64,000 bases of DNA from Nocardioides cavernae (GTDB lineage: Bacteria > Actinomycetota > Actinomycetes > Propionibacteriales > Nocardioidaceae). The translations under genes and the position numbers were made by a program. The notes under the pieces were generated by a model. The model did no database searches and was not told the DNA's origin. It saw only the letters and a list, made by a program, of their open reading frames with translations. The stretch's first letter is position 1, and each line of letters begins with the position of its first letter. Of the stretch, positions 1-9,426 are shown piece after piece. The stretch spans positions 868,001-932,000 of the forward strand of contig NZ_JACCBW010000002.1 of the NCBI RefSeq assembly GCF_013410035.1, in the 5' to 3' direction.

Positions 1-370
1 GGTCGACCGTGCTGCCGTCCGGCTGGAGGAGGGCGGGGCCGTCGACGTCGAGGAGGGGGACGGGCGCCTGCTCCACGGCCTCGGCGCTGAGCGGGTCGAC
101 CTTCACGATGCCCGACGCGATCGTCGGGGCGGGCGGCTGGGTCGCCGGGGGCACCTCGCTGCGCTGGCCGGGGTCGACCAGCGACAGCCCGACCGGGACC
201 GCGATGGCCAGGACGGCGGCGACGGCCGCGCCGGCCGCGACGGTGCGGCGGCGCTGGATGCGGCGCGCACGCGTACGCACGTCGGTGACGCTGAGCGGCG
301 ACCGGTCCAGCGGGTCTGCGGTGCGGTGCAGGGCGTCGTGGACCTGCTCCTCGAGGGGACGGTCGTTCAT
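1..370 (-). CDS. Membrane-anchored partner of the upstream sigma factor (N-terminal part, runs off the window)
   Basis: The 123 visible residues begin with a charged cytoplasmic stretch (MNDRPLEEQVHDALHRTADP), then a basic patch of Arg residues around 32-42, one hydrophobic segment at about 43-65 and a Pro/Ala/Thr-rich extracytoplasmic stretch. This layout (short cytoplasmic head, one membrane helix, variable outer domain) is that of membrane proteins encoded with SigE-family sigma factors, many of which act as anti-sigma factors. The ATG overlaps the stop of the sigma gene by 4 bp (ATGA), so the two are translationally coupled. The C-terminal domain lies outside the window, so the anti-sigma role is inferred from layout and context only. 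Confidence 0.7.
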   Translation of the reverse strand, partial: MNDRPLEEQVHDALHRTADPLDRSPLSVTDVRTRARRIQRRRTVAAGAAVAAVLAIAVPVGLSLVDPGQRSEVPPATQPPAPTIASGIVKVDPLSAEAVEQAPVPLLDVDGPALLQPDGSTVD

Positions 371-948
371 CGTGCGTCCTCTCCGGTCTGGTGGGGATTG
401 AGTGACTGCGGGGCGCGGGCCCGGAGACCCGCGAGTGCGCGACTGGCCTGCGACTTGACGGTGCCGACGGAGATGCCGAGGACGTCGGCGATCTCGGCCT
501 CGCTGAGCTGCTCGTAGTAGCGCAGCACGATCACCGACCGCTGCTTGGGCGGCAGGGTCTGGACGAACGACCACAGGGCGCCGCCCATCCCGTCGTCGTA
601 GACGTCAACGACACCGGTGTCCGGCATGACCTCGGTCGAGTGCTCCTTGCGCTTCCAGGCGCGGCGCCACAGCGAGTTGTTCTCGTTGACCATGATCCTG
701 CGGACGTAGCCGTCGAGGGCCTCGCGGTCACGGATCCGGTCCCAGGAGAGGTAGAGCTTGGCGAAGGCGTTCTGCAGGAGGTCCTCGGCCCCGGCGTGGT
801 CGCCGGCCAGGAGGTAGGCCGTCCGGTAGAGCGCGGGCTGGCGCGCGGACATGTAGGCCGAGAAGTCGGCGTCCTTGACCGCCTGCCTGTCCACAGGCGC
901 GTCGGCCTGCCGCTCGTGCGCACCCATGTCGATGAGTGTCGCGGTCAT
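367..948 (-). CDS. RNA polymerase sigma factor, SigE family (ECF type)
   Basis: A 193-residue sigma-70 family protein. Sigma region 2 is at about residues 20-90 (core around AYLLAGDHAGAEDLLQNAF and the LYLSWDRIRD helix), and region 4 at about 130-180 has the helix-turn-helix LSEAEIADVLGISVGTVKSQ. Length and motifs match the actinobacterial SigE-type group of extracytoplasmic-function sigma factors. I chose the ATG at 948 because GGGAGG lies about 6 bases upstream; the reading frame stays open further upstream but without coding character. It is divergent from mscR across 133 bp and overlaps the membrane partner gene downstream by 4 bp. The inducing signal cannot be read from the sequence. Confidence 0.9.
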   Translation of the reverse strand: MTATLIDMGAHERQADAPVDRQAVKDADFSAYMSARQPALYRTAYLLAGDHAGAEDLLQNAFAKLYLSWDRIRDREALDGYVRRIMVNENNSLWRRAWKRKEHSTEVMPDTGVVDVYDDGMGGALWSFVQTLPPKQRSVIVLRYYEQLSEAEIADVLGISVGTVKSQASRALAGLRARAPQSLNPHQTGEDAR

Positions 949-1081
949 CTCGCACCTCCCGTCCGATCTCGGCGCCCCCGGGCGGGGCGTGTCGTGATGA
1001 GGACGCGACCGGGTCGACCGGGGTTGCATCCATTTGGGAGGCTCGTCCCATCCAGTTCCAGACATCTGCCAGGAGGCATCG

Positions 1082-2212
1082 ATGCAGCAGGTCAAGGCCG
1101 TCGTCGCGCTCGCGAAGGGCGAGCCGGTGCAGCTCACCACGATCAACGTCCCCGACCCCGGGCCGGGCGAGGCGGTGGTGACGGTGCAGGCCTGCGGGGT
1201 GTGCCACACCGACCTGCACTACCGCGAGGGCGGGATCAACGACGACTTCCCGTTCCTGCTCGGCCACGAGGCGGCCGGCGTGGTCGAGGCGGTCGGTCCT
1301 GACGTCACCGGGGTGGCGCCGGGGGACTTCGTGGTGCTCAACTGGCGCGCCGTGTGCGGTGACTGCCGGGCCTGCAACCGCGGCGAGCCGCAGTACTGCT
1401 TCAACACCCACAACGCCACGCAGAAGATGACGCTGGCGGAGGGTGAGCTGGCGGGCACGGAGCTGTCACCCGCCCTCGGGATCGGGGCGTTCGCCGAGAA
1501 GACCCTCGTCGCGGCGGGCCAGTGCACCAAGGTCGACCCGTCGGCCCGCGCGGCCGCGGTCGGCCTGCTCGGCTGCGGCGTGATGGCCGGCCTGGGCGCG
1601 GCCATCAACACCGGCAACGTCGGTCGCGGATCCACCGTCGCCGTCATCGGCTGCGGCGGCGTCGGCGTCGCCGCCATCGCCGGTGCGGCGCTGGCCGGTG
1701 CCGCGAGGATCATCGCCGTCGACATCGACGAGCGGAAGCTCGCGACCGCGAAGAAGCTCGGAGCCACCCACACCGTGAACTCGTCGGAGGTCGACGCGGT
1801 CGAGGCGATCAGGTCGCTGACCCCGCCGCCCGACGGCACCGGCCACGAGGGCGGCGCGGACGTCGTCATCGACGCCGTCGGCCGTCCGGAGACCTGGAAG
1901 CAGGCGTTCTACGCCCGCGACCTCGCCGGCACCGTCGTCCTCGTCGGCGTGCCCACCCCGGAGATGAAGGTGCCCGAGATCCCGCTCATCGACGTGTTCG
2001 GCCGCGGCGGGTCGCTGAAGTCGTCCTGGTACGGCGACTGCCTGCCCTCGCGCGACTTCCCGATGCTCGTCGACCTCTACCAGCAGGGACGCCTCGACCT
2101 CGACGCGTTCGTCACCGAGGAGATCGGCATCGAGGACGTCGAGGCCGCGTTCGACAAGATGCACGGCGGACCCGACTCCGAGACCGTGCTGCGCTCGGTG
2201 GTGGTCCTGTGA
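1082..2212 (+). CDS. mscR: S-(hydroxymethyl)mycothiol dehydrogenase (zinc-dependent, class III-type alcohol dehydrogenase)
   Basis: A 376-residue medium-chain zinc dehydrogenase. Catalytic-zinc ligands are Cys41 (GVCHTD) and His62 (GHE). The structural-zinc lobe has Cys92, 95, 98 and 106. A Rossmann motif, [17 protein letters not shown], binds NAD. Its sequence style ([14 protein letters not shown] near the N terminus, [20 protein letters not shown] near the C terminus) fits the actinobacterial MscR group, which oxidises the mycothiol-formaldehyde adduct and acts as the mycothiol counterpart of glutathione-dependent formaldehyde dehydrogenase. AGGAGG sits about 6 bases before the ATG. Its stop overlaps the start of the next gene, as in mycobacteria where mscR is followed by a metallo-hydrolase gene. 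Action on other alcohols or S-nitrosomycothiol is possible. Confidence 0.88.
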   Translation: MQQVKAVVALAKGEPVQLTTINVPDPGPGEAVVTVQACGVCHTDLHYREGGINDDFPFLLGHEAAGVVEAVGPDVTGVAPGDFVVLNWRAVCGDCRACNRGEPQYCFNTHNATQKMTLAEGELAGTELSPALGIGAFAEKTLVAAGQCTKVDPSARAAAVGLLGCGVMAGLGAAINTGNVGRGSTVAVIGCGGVGVAAIAGAALAGAARIIAVDIDERKLATAKKLGATHTVNSSEVDAVEAIRSLTPPPDGTGHEGGADVVIDAVGRPETWKQAFYARDLAGTVVLVGVPTPEMKVPEIPLIDVFGRGGSLKSSWYGDCLPSRDFPMLVDLYQQGRLDLDAFVTEEIGIEDVEAAFDKMHGGPDSETVLRSVVVL

Positions 2213-2829
2213 CCGCGCGGGTGGACCACGCCGTCGTCTCCGGCACCTTCAGCCTCGACGGCGAGACGCACCAGGTCGACAACAACGTCTGGGTGATCGG
2301 CGACGACGAGCAGTGCCTGGTCATCGACGCCCCGCACGACGTCGACGCGATCCTCGAGGTCGTCGCCGGTCGCACCGTGAAGGCGATCGTGTGCACCCAC
2401 GCCCACGACGACCACGTACGAGTCGCGCCCGCCCTGCGCGTCGCGACCGGTGCTCCGATCCTGCTCCACCCCGACGAGCGGCCGCTGTGGGAGCTGACCC
2501 ACGGAGGCGACGAGGAGGGTGCCGAGCTGTGGGACGTCGACCTGTCCGACGGCATGACGCTGACGGTCGGCGGCGCGGCCGTCCGGGTGATCCACACCCC
2601 CGGGCACGCGCCCGGCGCGGTGTGCCTCTACGTCCACGACCTCGGCTGCGTCTTCACCGGCGACACCCTCTTCGAGGGTGGGCCGGGCGCCACCGGCCGG
2701 TCCTACTCCGACGCCGACCTCATCAAGGAGTCGATCCGCTCGCGCCTGTTCGACCTGCCCGACGAGACGGTCGTGCACACCGGGCACGGCGCCGACACCA
2801 CGATCGGCGCGGAGAGGGCCAACGTCTGA
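2209..2829 (+). CDS. Metallo-beta-lactamase-fold hydrolase coupled to mscR
   Basis: A 206-residue MBL-fold protein with the full metal-binding set: THAHDDH at about 64-70, the second His in HTPGHAPG, Asp in GDTLF, and a final His in HTGHG. Small stand-alone MBL hydrolases of the glyoxalase II type cleave thioesters. The GTG start overlaps the mscR stop (GTGA), which implies co-translation. It is therefore plausible that it hydrolyses S-formylmycothiol made by MscR, completing formaldehyde oxidation to formate, but this step is inferred from position and family and not shown by a specific residue. Confidence 0.85.
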   Translation: MTARVDHAVVSGTFSLDGETHQVDNNVWVIGDDEQCLVIDAPHDVDAILEVVAGRTVKAIVCTHAHDDHVRVAPALRVATGAPILLHPDERPLWELTHGGDEEGAELWDVDLSDGMTLTVGGAAVRVIHTPGHAPGAVCLYVHDLGCVFTGDTLFEGGPGATGRSYSDADLIKESIRSRLFDLPDETVVHTGHGADTTIGAERANV

Positions 2830-2876
2830 GAGTCGTCAGCCCACCGATCTCCGGTTGCCCGAGACCGAGCGGGGCC

Positions 2877-2882
2877 TACGGT
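2877..2882 (+). promoter_or_regulatory. -10 box TACGGT for a leaderless transcript of the acetyltransferase gene
   Basis: TACGGT ends 7 bases before the ATG at 2890 and no Shine-Dalgarno sequence is present, so transcription would begin at the start codon. Confidence 0.45.
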
Positions 2883-2889
2883 CGCGCGC

Positions 2890-3348
2890 ATGAGCGCCGA
2901 CCCGTTCGTGCCCGACGACTTCGAGCCGCCGACGCGCCTCGTCGCCGAACGCTTCGTCCTCGAGCCGCTCGGGCCGCAGCACAACGACGCCGACCTCGCG
3001 GCCTGGACGTCGAGCATCGACCACATCCGGTCCACGCCGGGCTACCCCGACGGGGACTGGCCGCCCGTGGACGGGATGTCGTCCGAGGCGAACCTCGCTG
3101 ACCTCACCCGCCACGCGGCGGACTTCGCGGCCCGTACGGGCTTCACCTTCACCGTCCTCGACCCGGGCACGGACGAGGTGATCGGCTGCGTCTACCTCTA
3201 CCCGTCGCACCGGCCGGAGCACGACGTGGAGGTGCAGTCCTGGGTACGCGCCGACCGGGCCGACCTCGACGGGCCGCTCGCCGACGCCGTCGCGGCGTGG
3301 CTGGACTCCGACTGGCCCTGGGAGGCGCCGGACCGCCACGGGCGGTGA
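2890..3348 (+). CDS. GNAT-family N-acetyltransferase
   Basis: A 152-residue protein with an N-terminal recognition strand typical of GNAT proteins (RLVAERFVLEPLGPQHNDAD), then a strand pair TFTVLDPGTDEVIGCVYLYP that matches the GNAT beta4-beta5 region, and a C-terminal segment EVQSWVRADRAD. The classic acetyl-CoA pyrophosphate loop (Q/RxxGxG/A) is not obvious; the region where it should lie reads LDGPLADAVAAWL, so the protein may be a divergent or catalytically weak member. The substrate is unknown. It is probably transcribed on its own from a leaderless start. Confidence 0.7.
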   Translation: MSADPFVPDDFEPPTRLVAERFVLEPLGPQHNDADLAAWTSSIDHIRSTPGYPDGDWPPVDGMSSEANLADLTRHAADFAARTGFTFTVLDPGTDEVIGCVYLYPSHRPEHDVEVQSWVRADRADLDGPLADAVAAWLDSDWPWEAPDRHGR

Positions 3349-3414
3349 TGCTGCTGCGCGGGTGCTGGCTGCACCTGGATTTCCCGGCACCGGTCGCCGT
3401 GCCACCATGGCGCG

Positions 3415-5205
3415 ATGCTCGCGCGGCCGCTCTCGCTGGTGGCGACCCTCGCCCTGGTCGCCACGCTGTCGGCCTGCGACGGGGACGGCGGTGAGCCCCG
3501 CGAGGAACCCGGCGCGGAGGGAGCCGCCGCCTCCAGCACCCCCACCGTGCCGCCCAGCCCGTCCGAGGAGCTCGGGCTGGTCGAGGGCTGGGGGCCGGAC
3601 CGTGCCGAGCTGGACCGGGCCGCGCGAGCCGTCGCCCGGTTGCGCCTGCCGGACCTCGCCGGCCAGGTCATCGTCGCGGACTGGCAGGGCACGTCGGCGC
3701 CGGTGGCCATGGTCCGCGACCTGCACCTCGGCGGGGTCATCGCCTTCTCCTCCAACGTCGCGTCGGCCGAGCAGGTCGCGCGCGTCAACTCGGCCCTCAC
3801 CCACCAGGTCCGGCGGACGTGGCCGCTCTTCCTCGGCGTCGACCAGGAGGGCGGCGTCGTCGAGCGGCTACGGGGTGCCGCCACCCGGTTCCCGGCCTTC
3901 ATGAGCACCGGCGCCGCCGACGACGCGGCGCTGACGCGGCGGGCGTACGCCGCGGGCGCGGGTGAGCTGCGCCGCCTCGGGTTCACCGTCGACTTCGCGC
4001 CCGACGCCGACGTGACCTCGGGACCCGACGACCCGACGATCGGCTCGCGTGCGGCGTCCTCGCGCCCCGCGGTCGTCGCCGAGCAGGTCGTGGCGGCGGC
4101 AGCGGGCTTCGGCTCGGCGGGCGTGCTCCCGGTGATCAAGCACTTCCCCGGCCACGGGTCGGTCCCCGCGGACAGCCACCTCACGCTGCCCGTGCAGGCC
4201 AGGACGGCCGAGGAGCTGGAGGCGACCGACCTGGTGCCGTTCCGGGCGGCCGTCGAGGCCGGGCTGCCCGCCGTGATGGTCGGTCACATCGACGTGCGTG
4301 CGGTCGACCCACGGGTGCCGTCGTCGCTGTCGCGCAAGGTGACGACGGGCCTGCTCCGCGACGAGCTCGGCTTCGGCGGCCTCGTCGTGACCGACTCGCT
4401 CGAGATGGCCGGCGTGACCCGCGGTCGCAGCCCCGCCCGTACGGCCGTGCAGGCGATGCGCGCCGGCGCGGACGTGCTGCTGATGCCACCGTCGCCGGCC
4501 GTGGCGCGCACGGCGCTCGTGCGCGCCGTCCGGGGCGGGTCGCTGCCGCGCCGCCGCCTCGAGCAGGCGGCGGCCCGCCAGATCGCCCTCCTGCGCCACC
4601 TCGCCGGCGTCGAGCCCGGCGGGACCGGCGGGACCGGCGCGGCGGCGGAGGCGTCGCGGGCCCTGTCGGCGGCCGCGATCACCGTGACCGACGGGGCGTG
4701 CGCCGGCGCGCTGGTCGGTGCCGCGGTCCACCCGTACGGCGACGCGGGCGCGGTCGCCTCCTTCGCCGCCGCGGCGCATCGTGCCGGTCTCGAGGTGCTG
4801 CTCCGCCGCTCGCCGCCGGCGCGGCTCGCCCGCGCCGAGACGAGGCCGGAGCGCCGCGACCGCGAGCGGAAGCGGGCGTACTTCAAGCGCATCCGCGCCT
4901 GGAAGAAGGCCGAGGCGCAGCGCGAGCGGCGGCTGGCGGCCTGGACGTCCCGCGAGGACGCCCGGCTCGCCGCGGGCACCGCGATCGGATTCACGGGCTA
5001 CCGCGACGCCCCCGTCGACGGCGCCGTCGCCGTGGCCACCGACACCCCGTGGGTGCTCGGGCGGGTGGGCGCGCCGACCCGGATCGCGACCTACGGCGAC
5101 ACCCCGACGGCGATGGACGTGCTGGTGGAGGTCCTCACCGGCGCGGCAACGGCGCCCGGCCGGCTGCCGGTCAGGGTCGCCGGTGTCGCGCGGTCGGGGT
5201 GCTGA
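3415..5205 (+). CDS. Glycoside hydrolase family 3 beta-N-acetylhexosaminidase, lipoprotein
   Basis: A 596-residue protein with a lipoprotein signal peptide (hydrophobic 6-18, lipobox LSAC), a Ser/Pro/Glu linker, then a family 3 catalytic barrel at about 65-390. The diagnostic KHFPGHG is at 242-248 and the nucleophile Asp327 lies in TDSLEMAG. These motifs are those of NagZ-type enzymes that remove N-acetylglucosamine from peptidoglycan or other glycans; here the enzyme is outside the membrane. The C-terminal domain is unusual: residues about 475-510 form a very basic, Arg/Lys-rich predicted helix (ETRPERRDRERKRAYFKRI and onward) interrupting an otherwise ordinary GH3 C-terminal domain. A palindromic element lies 11 bp after the stop. 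Confidence 0.88.
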   Translation: MLARPLSLVATLALVATLSACDGDGGEPREEPGAEGAAASSTPTVPPSPSEELGLVEGWGPDRAELDRAARAVARLRLPDLAGQVIVADWQGTSAPVAMVRDLHLGGVIAFSSNVASAEQVARVNSALTHQVRRTWPLFLGVDQEGGVVERLRGAATRFPAFMSTGAADDAALTRRAYAAGAGELRRLGFTVDFAPDADVTSGPDDPTIGSRAASSRPAVVAEQVVAAAAGFGSAGVLPVIKHFPGHGSVPADSHLTLPVQARTAEELEATDLVPFRAAVEAGLPAVMVGHIDVRAVDPRVPSSLSRKVTTGLLRDELGFGGLVVTDSLEMAGVTRGRSPARTAVQAMRAGADVLLMPPSPAVARTALVRAVRGGSLPRRRLEQAAARQIALLRHLAGVEPGGTGGTGAAAEASRALSAAAITVTDGACAGALVGAAVHPYGDAGAVASFAAAAHRAGLEVLLRRSPPARLARAETRPERRDRERKRAYFKRIRAWKKAEAQRERRLAAWTSREDARLAAGTAIGFTGYRDAPVDGAVAVATDTPWVLGRVGAPTRIATYGDTPTAMDVLVEVLTGAATAPGRLPVRVAGVARSGC

Positions 5206-5216
5206 GAGCCTCCCCG

Positions 5217-5301
5217 GACGTCATGAGATTCACGGGTTCGAACCCGGATTTCTCATGACGTCATGGGTTGTGGTCGTCCCGGCGACCGCCGCCCATGACG
5301 T
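5217..5301. repeat. Palindromic element, copy A (46-bp core plus tail)
   Basis: The core 5217-5262 has perfect 12-base outer arms, GACGTCATGAGA and TCTCATGACGTC, and a central perfect palindrome GGGTTCGAACCC, separated by 5 non-pairing bases on each side. A tail to 5301 ends in a further CATGACGT, able to pair with the core's right arm. It is the same length and plan as the copy at 5734. The centre resembles the T-arm of a tRNA, but no tRNA is present. It may serve as terminator for the hexosaminidase gene. Confidence 0.8.
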
Positions 5302-5396
5302 TGCTGGGCTCGAGGGGGCATCGGCTCCGGGGGGCGGAGGACCGGACCGGGCGATCGTCGGTCGTGCCGCTGTCGACCTGTGCGAGCATCCGAGGC

Positions 5397-5678
5397 GTGG
5401 CCAGGAGGTACGAGACCGGTCGCTCGACGACTGCCGATGCCTCGTCGGTGACGGACAGGGATAGCTTCGCCTACTTCCTCGAAGTGGTCCTCGGGGACTT
5501 CCGGCTCGGCGATGGCGAGTCGGAGTGGGAGAACGCGACTCTCGACCGTTTCCTGGAGGCGCTCGCAGCGTTCGCCGAGGCACGTGTCACCGATGGGCCG
5601 GGACAGGACATGGACCAGGATCGAGGCAGCTGGCGACTCTTTGCCCAGATGGTCGTCGCCGCCACCGGCTACGAGTGA
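5397..5678 (+). CDS. DUF7660-type small protein
   Basis: A protein of about 93 residues whose core runs RDSFAYFLEVVLGDF, then EWENATLDRFLEALAAFAEA, and ends SWRLFAQMVVAATGYE. This pattern (Asp-Ser-Phe start, Trp-Glu-Asn, a Leu/Ala helix, then Trp-Arg and a final Ala-x-x-Tyr-Glu) matches the DUF7660 family as I know it, whose function is unknown. The start is uncertain: GTG at 5397 or GTG at 5448. It sits between two copies of a palindromic element. Its composition is less GC-biased than its neighbours, which together with the flanking repeats would be consistent with insertion as a unit. Confidence 0.65.
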   Translation: MARRYETGRSTTADASSVTDRDSFAYFLEVVLGDFRLGDGESEWENATLDRFLEALAAFAEARVTDGPGQDMDQDRGSWRLFAQMVVAATGYE

Positions 5679-5733
5679 CTCGCACGCAGCTCAGGCCGCC
5701 ACGAGCGCTTGCTGCCCCGCGACGGGTGCCTCG

Positions 5734-5819
5734 GACGTCATGAGATCCGCCGGTTCGAACCCGAAATTCTCATGACGTCATGGCCCGTGGTCGTGGAGGC
5801 AGCCGCCTGCCATGACGTC
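5734..5819. repeat. Palindromic element, copy B (46-bp core plus tail)
   Basis: The core 5734-5779 has the same 12-base outer arms as copy A and nearly the same centre (CGGTTCGAACCC). The tail continues to CATGACGT at 5811-5818. The two copies match almost perfectly in the arms and centre and differ in the intervening bases, as expected if hairpin structure is conserved. It lies between the DUF7660-type gene and the 3' end of the convergent methyltransferase gene. Confidence 0.8.
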
Positions 5820-5836
5820 CCGTCAGGGCGTACGCC

Positions 5837-7012
5837 TCAGAAGGGCTCGACCAGGAGGGCGGTGCCCTGGCCCGCGACCCGCGTCAGCACCAGCGTGGCC
5901 TCGGCGTCGCCCTTGAGCGCGAGGCGCTTGCGCAGCTCCTCGGGCACGACCTGGACGCCGCGCTTCTTGATCGTCAGGCGCCCGACGCCGCGCTGCTGCA
6001 GGGCGGCCCGCAGCTGCTTCTCGCGGTAGGGGAGGTGCTCCAGCACGCGGTAGCCGCGCGCGAACGGGGTGCGGAACGACGCGTTGCTGGTGACGTAGGC
6101 GATGTGCTCGTCGACGAGACCGCCGTCGACCCCCGCGGCCACGGCCGTGACCAGCCCGGCGCGGATCACCGCGCCGTCGGGCTCGTAGAGGAAGTCGCCC
6201 ACCTCGCGTACGCCCGCGCCCGGGTCGTCCTCGTCGGTGAGGGTGGCGAGCCCGCGCTCCTCGATGACGGTCGCGCGCCGGTCGGTGGTGGACAGCCCGG
6301 GGGCCCAGAGGACCGCCTCCTTGACGTCACCCCCGTCGCTGACCCACTCGGCCTCCACGCCGTCGGGGACGAGGTCGTGGCCGATGCCCGGCGCGACCTT
6401 GACGAGGGCGCGACCCCGGAGCAGGTCGAGCACCCACGGCCACGGCGGGGTCCAGCCGTCGACGTCGAAGACCCGACCGCGACCGCCGCGGCGCGCGGGG
6501 TCGGCGAAGGCGGCGTCGAAGCCGCGAACGTCGATGGCGGTGGCGTCGCACGCCATCACCGCACCGGCGAGTCCCAGGGCGTCGAGGTTGGCCCGGGCCA
6601 TCTCGGCGCGGACCGGGTCCTGGTCGACGCCCGCCGCGACCAGCCCGGCGCGGGCGAAGGCGAGGAGGTCACCGCCGATGCCGCAGCCGAGGTCGACGAC
6701 GCTGCCGCCGGGGATCGCGGCCGCGAGGCGCGCGGCCCGGTGGTCGGCGACCCGGGTGCGGGTGGCCTGCTCGAGCGCGTCGGGGGTGAAGTACATCGCG
6801 TGGGCGGCGTCGCCGAACTTCGGCACGGCCTTCACGCGCAGCTGGGCCTGAGTGGTCGCCGCGGCCGCCTTCTCCGCGTCGGGCTCCAGCCGGCGTACGA
6901 CCGCCGCCACGCGCACCGGGTCGCCCGGGTGGTCGGCCCACGCCTGGGCGGCGTGCACGAGCAGCCGTCCGCCCTCGGGCGTGCGCAGCCACTCCAGCGT
7001 CTCGATCTCCAC
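5837..7012 (-). CDS. Class I SAM-dependent methyltransferase with THUMP-like C-terminal domain
   Basis: A 391-residue protein. Residues about 95-200 form a Rossmann methyltransferase domain: motif I is VVDLGCGIGGDLLAFA, followed by the acidic loop GVDQDP and an FADPARR motif in the place of a catalytic DPPY/NPPY loop. The C-terminal 80 residues (from about YRVLEHLPYREKQLR to the end, with LTIKKRGVQVVPEELRKRL) fit the THUMP-like domain attached to this actinobacterial group and suggest an RNA substrate. It is usually annotated as a class I methyltransferase of unknown target. The GTG start at 7012 is the first with coding character; the gene is divergent from groES. Confidence 0.8.
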   Translation of the reverse strand: MEIETLEWLRTPEGGRLLVHAAQAWADHPGDPVRVAAVVRRLEPDAEKAAAATTQAQLRVKAVPKFGDAAHAMYFTPDALEQATRTRVADHRAARLAAAIPGGSVVDLGCGIGGDLLAFARAGLVAAGVDQDPVRAEMARANLDALGLAGAVMACDATAIDVRGFDAAFADPARRGGRGRVFDVDGWTPPWPWVLDLLRGRALVKVAPGIGHDLVPDGVEAEWVSDGGDVKEAVLWAPGLSTTDRRATVIEERGLATLTDEDDPGAGVREVGDFLYEPDGAVIRAGLVTAVAAGVDGGLVDEHIAYVTSNASFRTPFARGYRVLEHLPYREKQLRAALQQRGVGRLTIKKRGVQVVPEELRKRLALKGDAEATLVLTRVAGQGTALLVEPF

Positions 7013-7055
7013 GCGGCCATCCTGTCAGGCGCGTCGCGGTGGCGTACGGCCCCTG

Positions 7056-7082
7056 CTAGCACTCGATCGGGGTGAGTGCTAA
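7056..7082. promoter_or_regulatory. CIRCE operator 1 (HrcA site)
   Basis: CTAGCACTC, 9 bases, GAGTGCTAA: a near-perfect CIRCE inverted repeat upstream of groES, the binding site of the heat-shock repressor HrcA (not encoded here). Confidence 0.93.
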
Positions 7083-7090
7083 CGTCTGAT

Positions 7091-7117
7091 CTGGCACTCT
7101 CACCGTGAGAGTGTCAA
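7091..7117. promoter_or_regulatory. CIRCE-like operator 2, overlapping the groES promoter
   Basis: CTGGCACTC, 9 bases, GAGTGTCAA: a second CIRCE-type repeat 8 bp after the first. CTGGCA at 7091 could double as a -35 element, so HrcA bound here would block polymerase directly. Confidence 0.8.
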
Positions 7118-7235
7118 TGCTCGTGAGCCTGGCACGACCCCCGCGACGGCGTGCCGCCCGGAGCGCGAGCCCACGTCCTGGGAGCCGACCGGCTCCTGCA
7201 GAATCTCGTGAAGAGAAAGTGGAGGTTGATCCGAA

Positions 7236-7529
7236 GTGTCGGTCAACATCAAGCCCCTCGAGGACCGCATCGTCGTCCAGACGCTCGAAGCCGAGCAGAC
7301 CACCGCCTCCGGCCTGGTCATCCCGGACACCGCCAAGGAGAAGCCCCAGGAGGGCGAGGTCGTGGCGATCGGCCCCGGTCGCATCGACGACAACGGCAAC
7401 CGCGTCCCCCTCGACGTCGCGGTCGGCGACAAGGTCATCTACAGCAAGTACGGCGGCACCGAGGTCAAGTACTCCGGCCAGGAGTACCTCATTCTCTCCG
7501 CCCGCGACATCCTCGCCGTCGTCGGCTGA
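7236..7529 (+). CDS. groES: Co-chaperonin GroES
   Basis: A 97-residue Cpn10 of normal length: N-terminal [11 protein letters not shown], mobile loop about [20 protein letters not shown], roof region and a C-terminal strand [13 protein letters not shown]. It forms the heptameric lid of GroEL. The start is GTG at 7236, with GGAGG about 10 bases upstream. It heads the groES-groEL operon controlled by two CIRCE elements and is separated from groEL by 158 bp in which I see no gene. Confidence 0.97.
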   Translation: MSVNIKPLEDRIVVQTLEAEQTTASGLVIPDTAKEKPQEGEVVAIGPGRIDDNGNRVPLDVAVGDKVIYSKYGGTEVKYSGQEYLILSARDILAVVG

Positions 7530-7546
7530 CCTGGCATCACGCCTGA

Positions 7547-9310
<1,764 letters not shown>

Positions 9311-9334
9311 GACCCGCCGCTCCACCCTGCACGC

Positions 9335-9379
9335 ACGGCCCGCTCCGCACCCGCCACCCGGCGGTGCGGGGCGGGCCGT
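9335..9379 (+). terminator. Terminator hairpin of the groES-groEL operon
   Basis: Arms of 16 bases (ACGGCCCGCTCCGCAC and GTGCGGGGCGGGCCGT) pair with a single mismatch that is a G-U wobble in RNA; the loop is 13 bases. There is no long U tract, as is usual in actinobacteria. Confidence 0.7.
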
Positions 9380-9426
9380 TCCGCATGCGTCGTCAACCAC
9401 CCCCGCGCCCGGGGCGTCCCACCTGC

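Noticed and set aside
1034..1081. Upstream ATG of mscR adding 16 residues
   Set aside because: The AGGAGG ribosome-binding site is at 1071-1076, inside this extension, and the extension has no family similarity.
5240..5260. tRNA gene suggested by GGTTCGAACCC
   Set aside because: No acceptor stem, D-arm or anticodon arm can be built around it; it is the centre of a palindrome that recurs at 5734.
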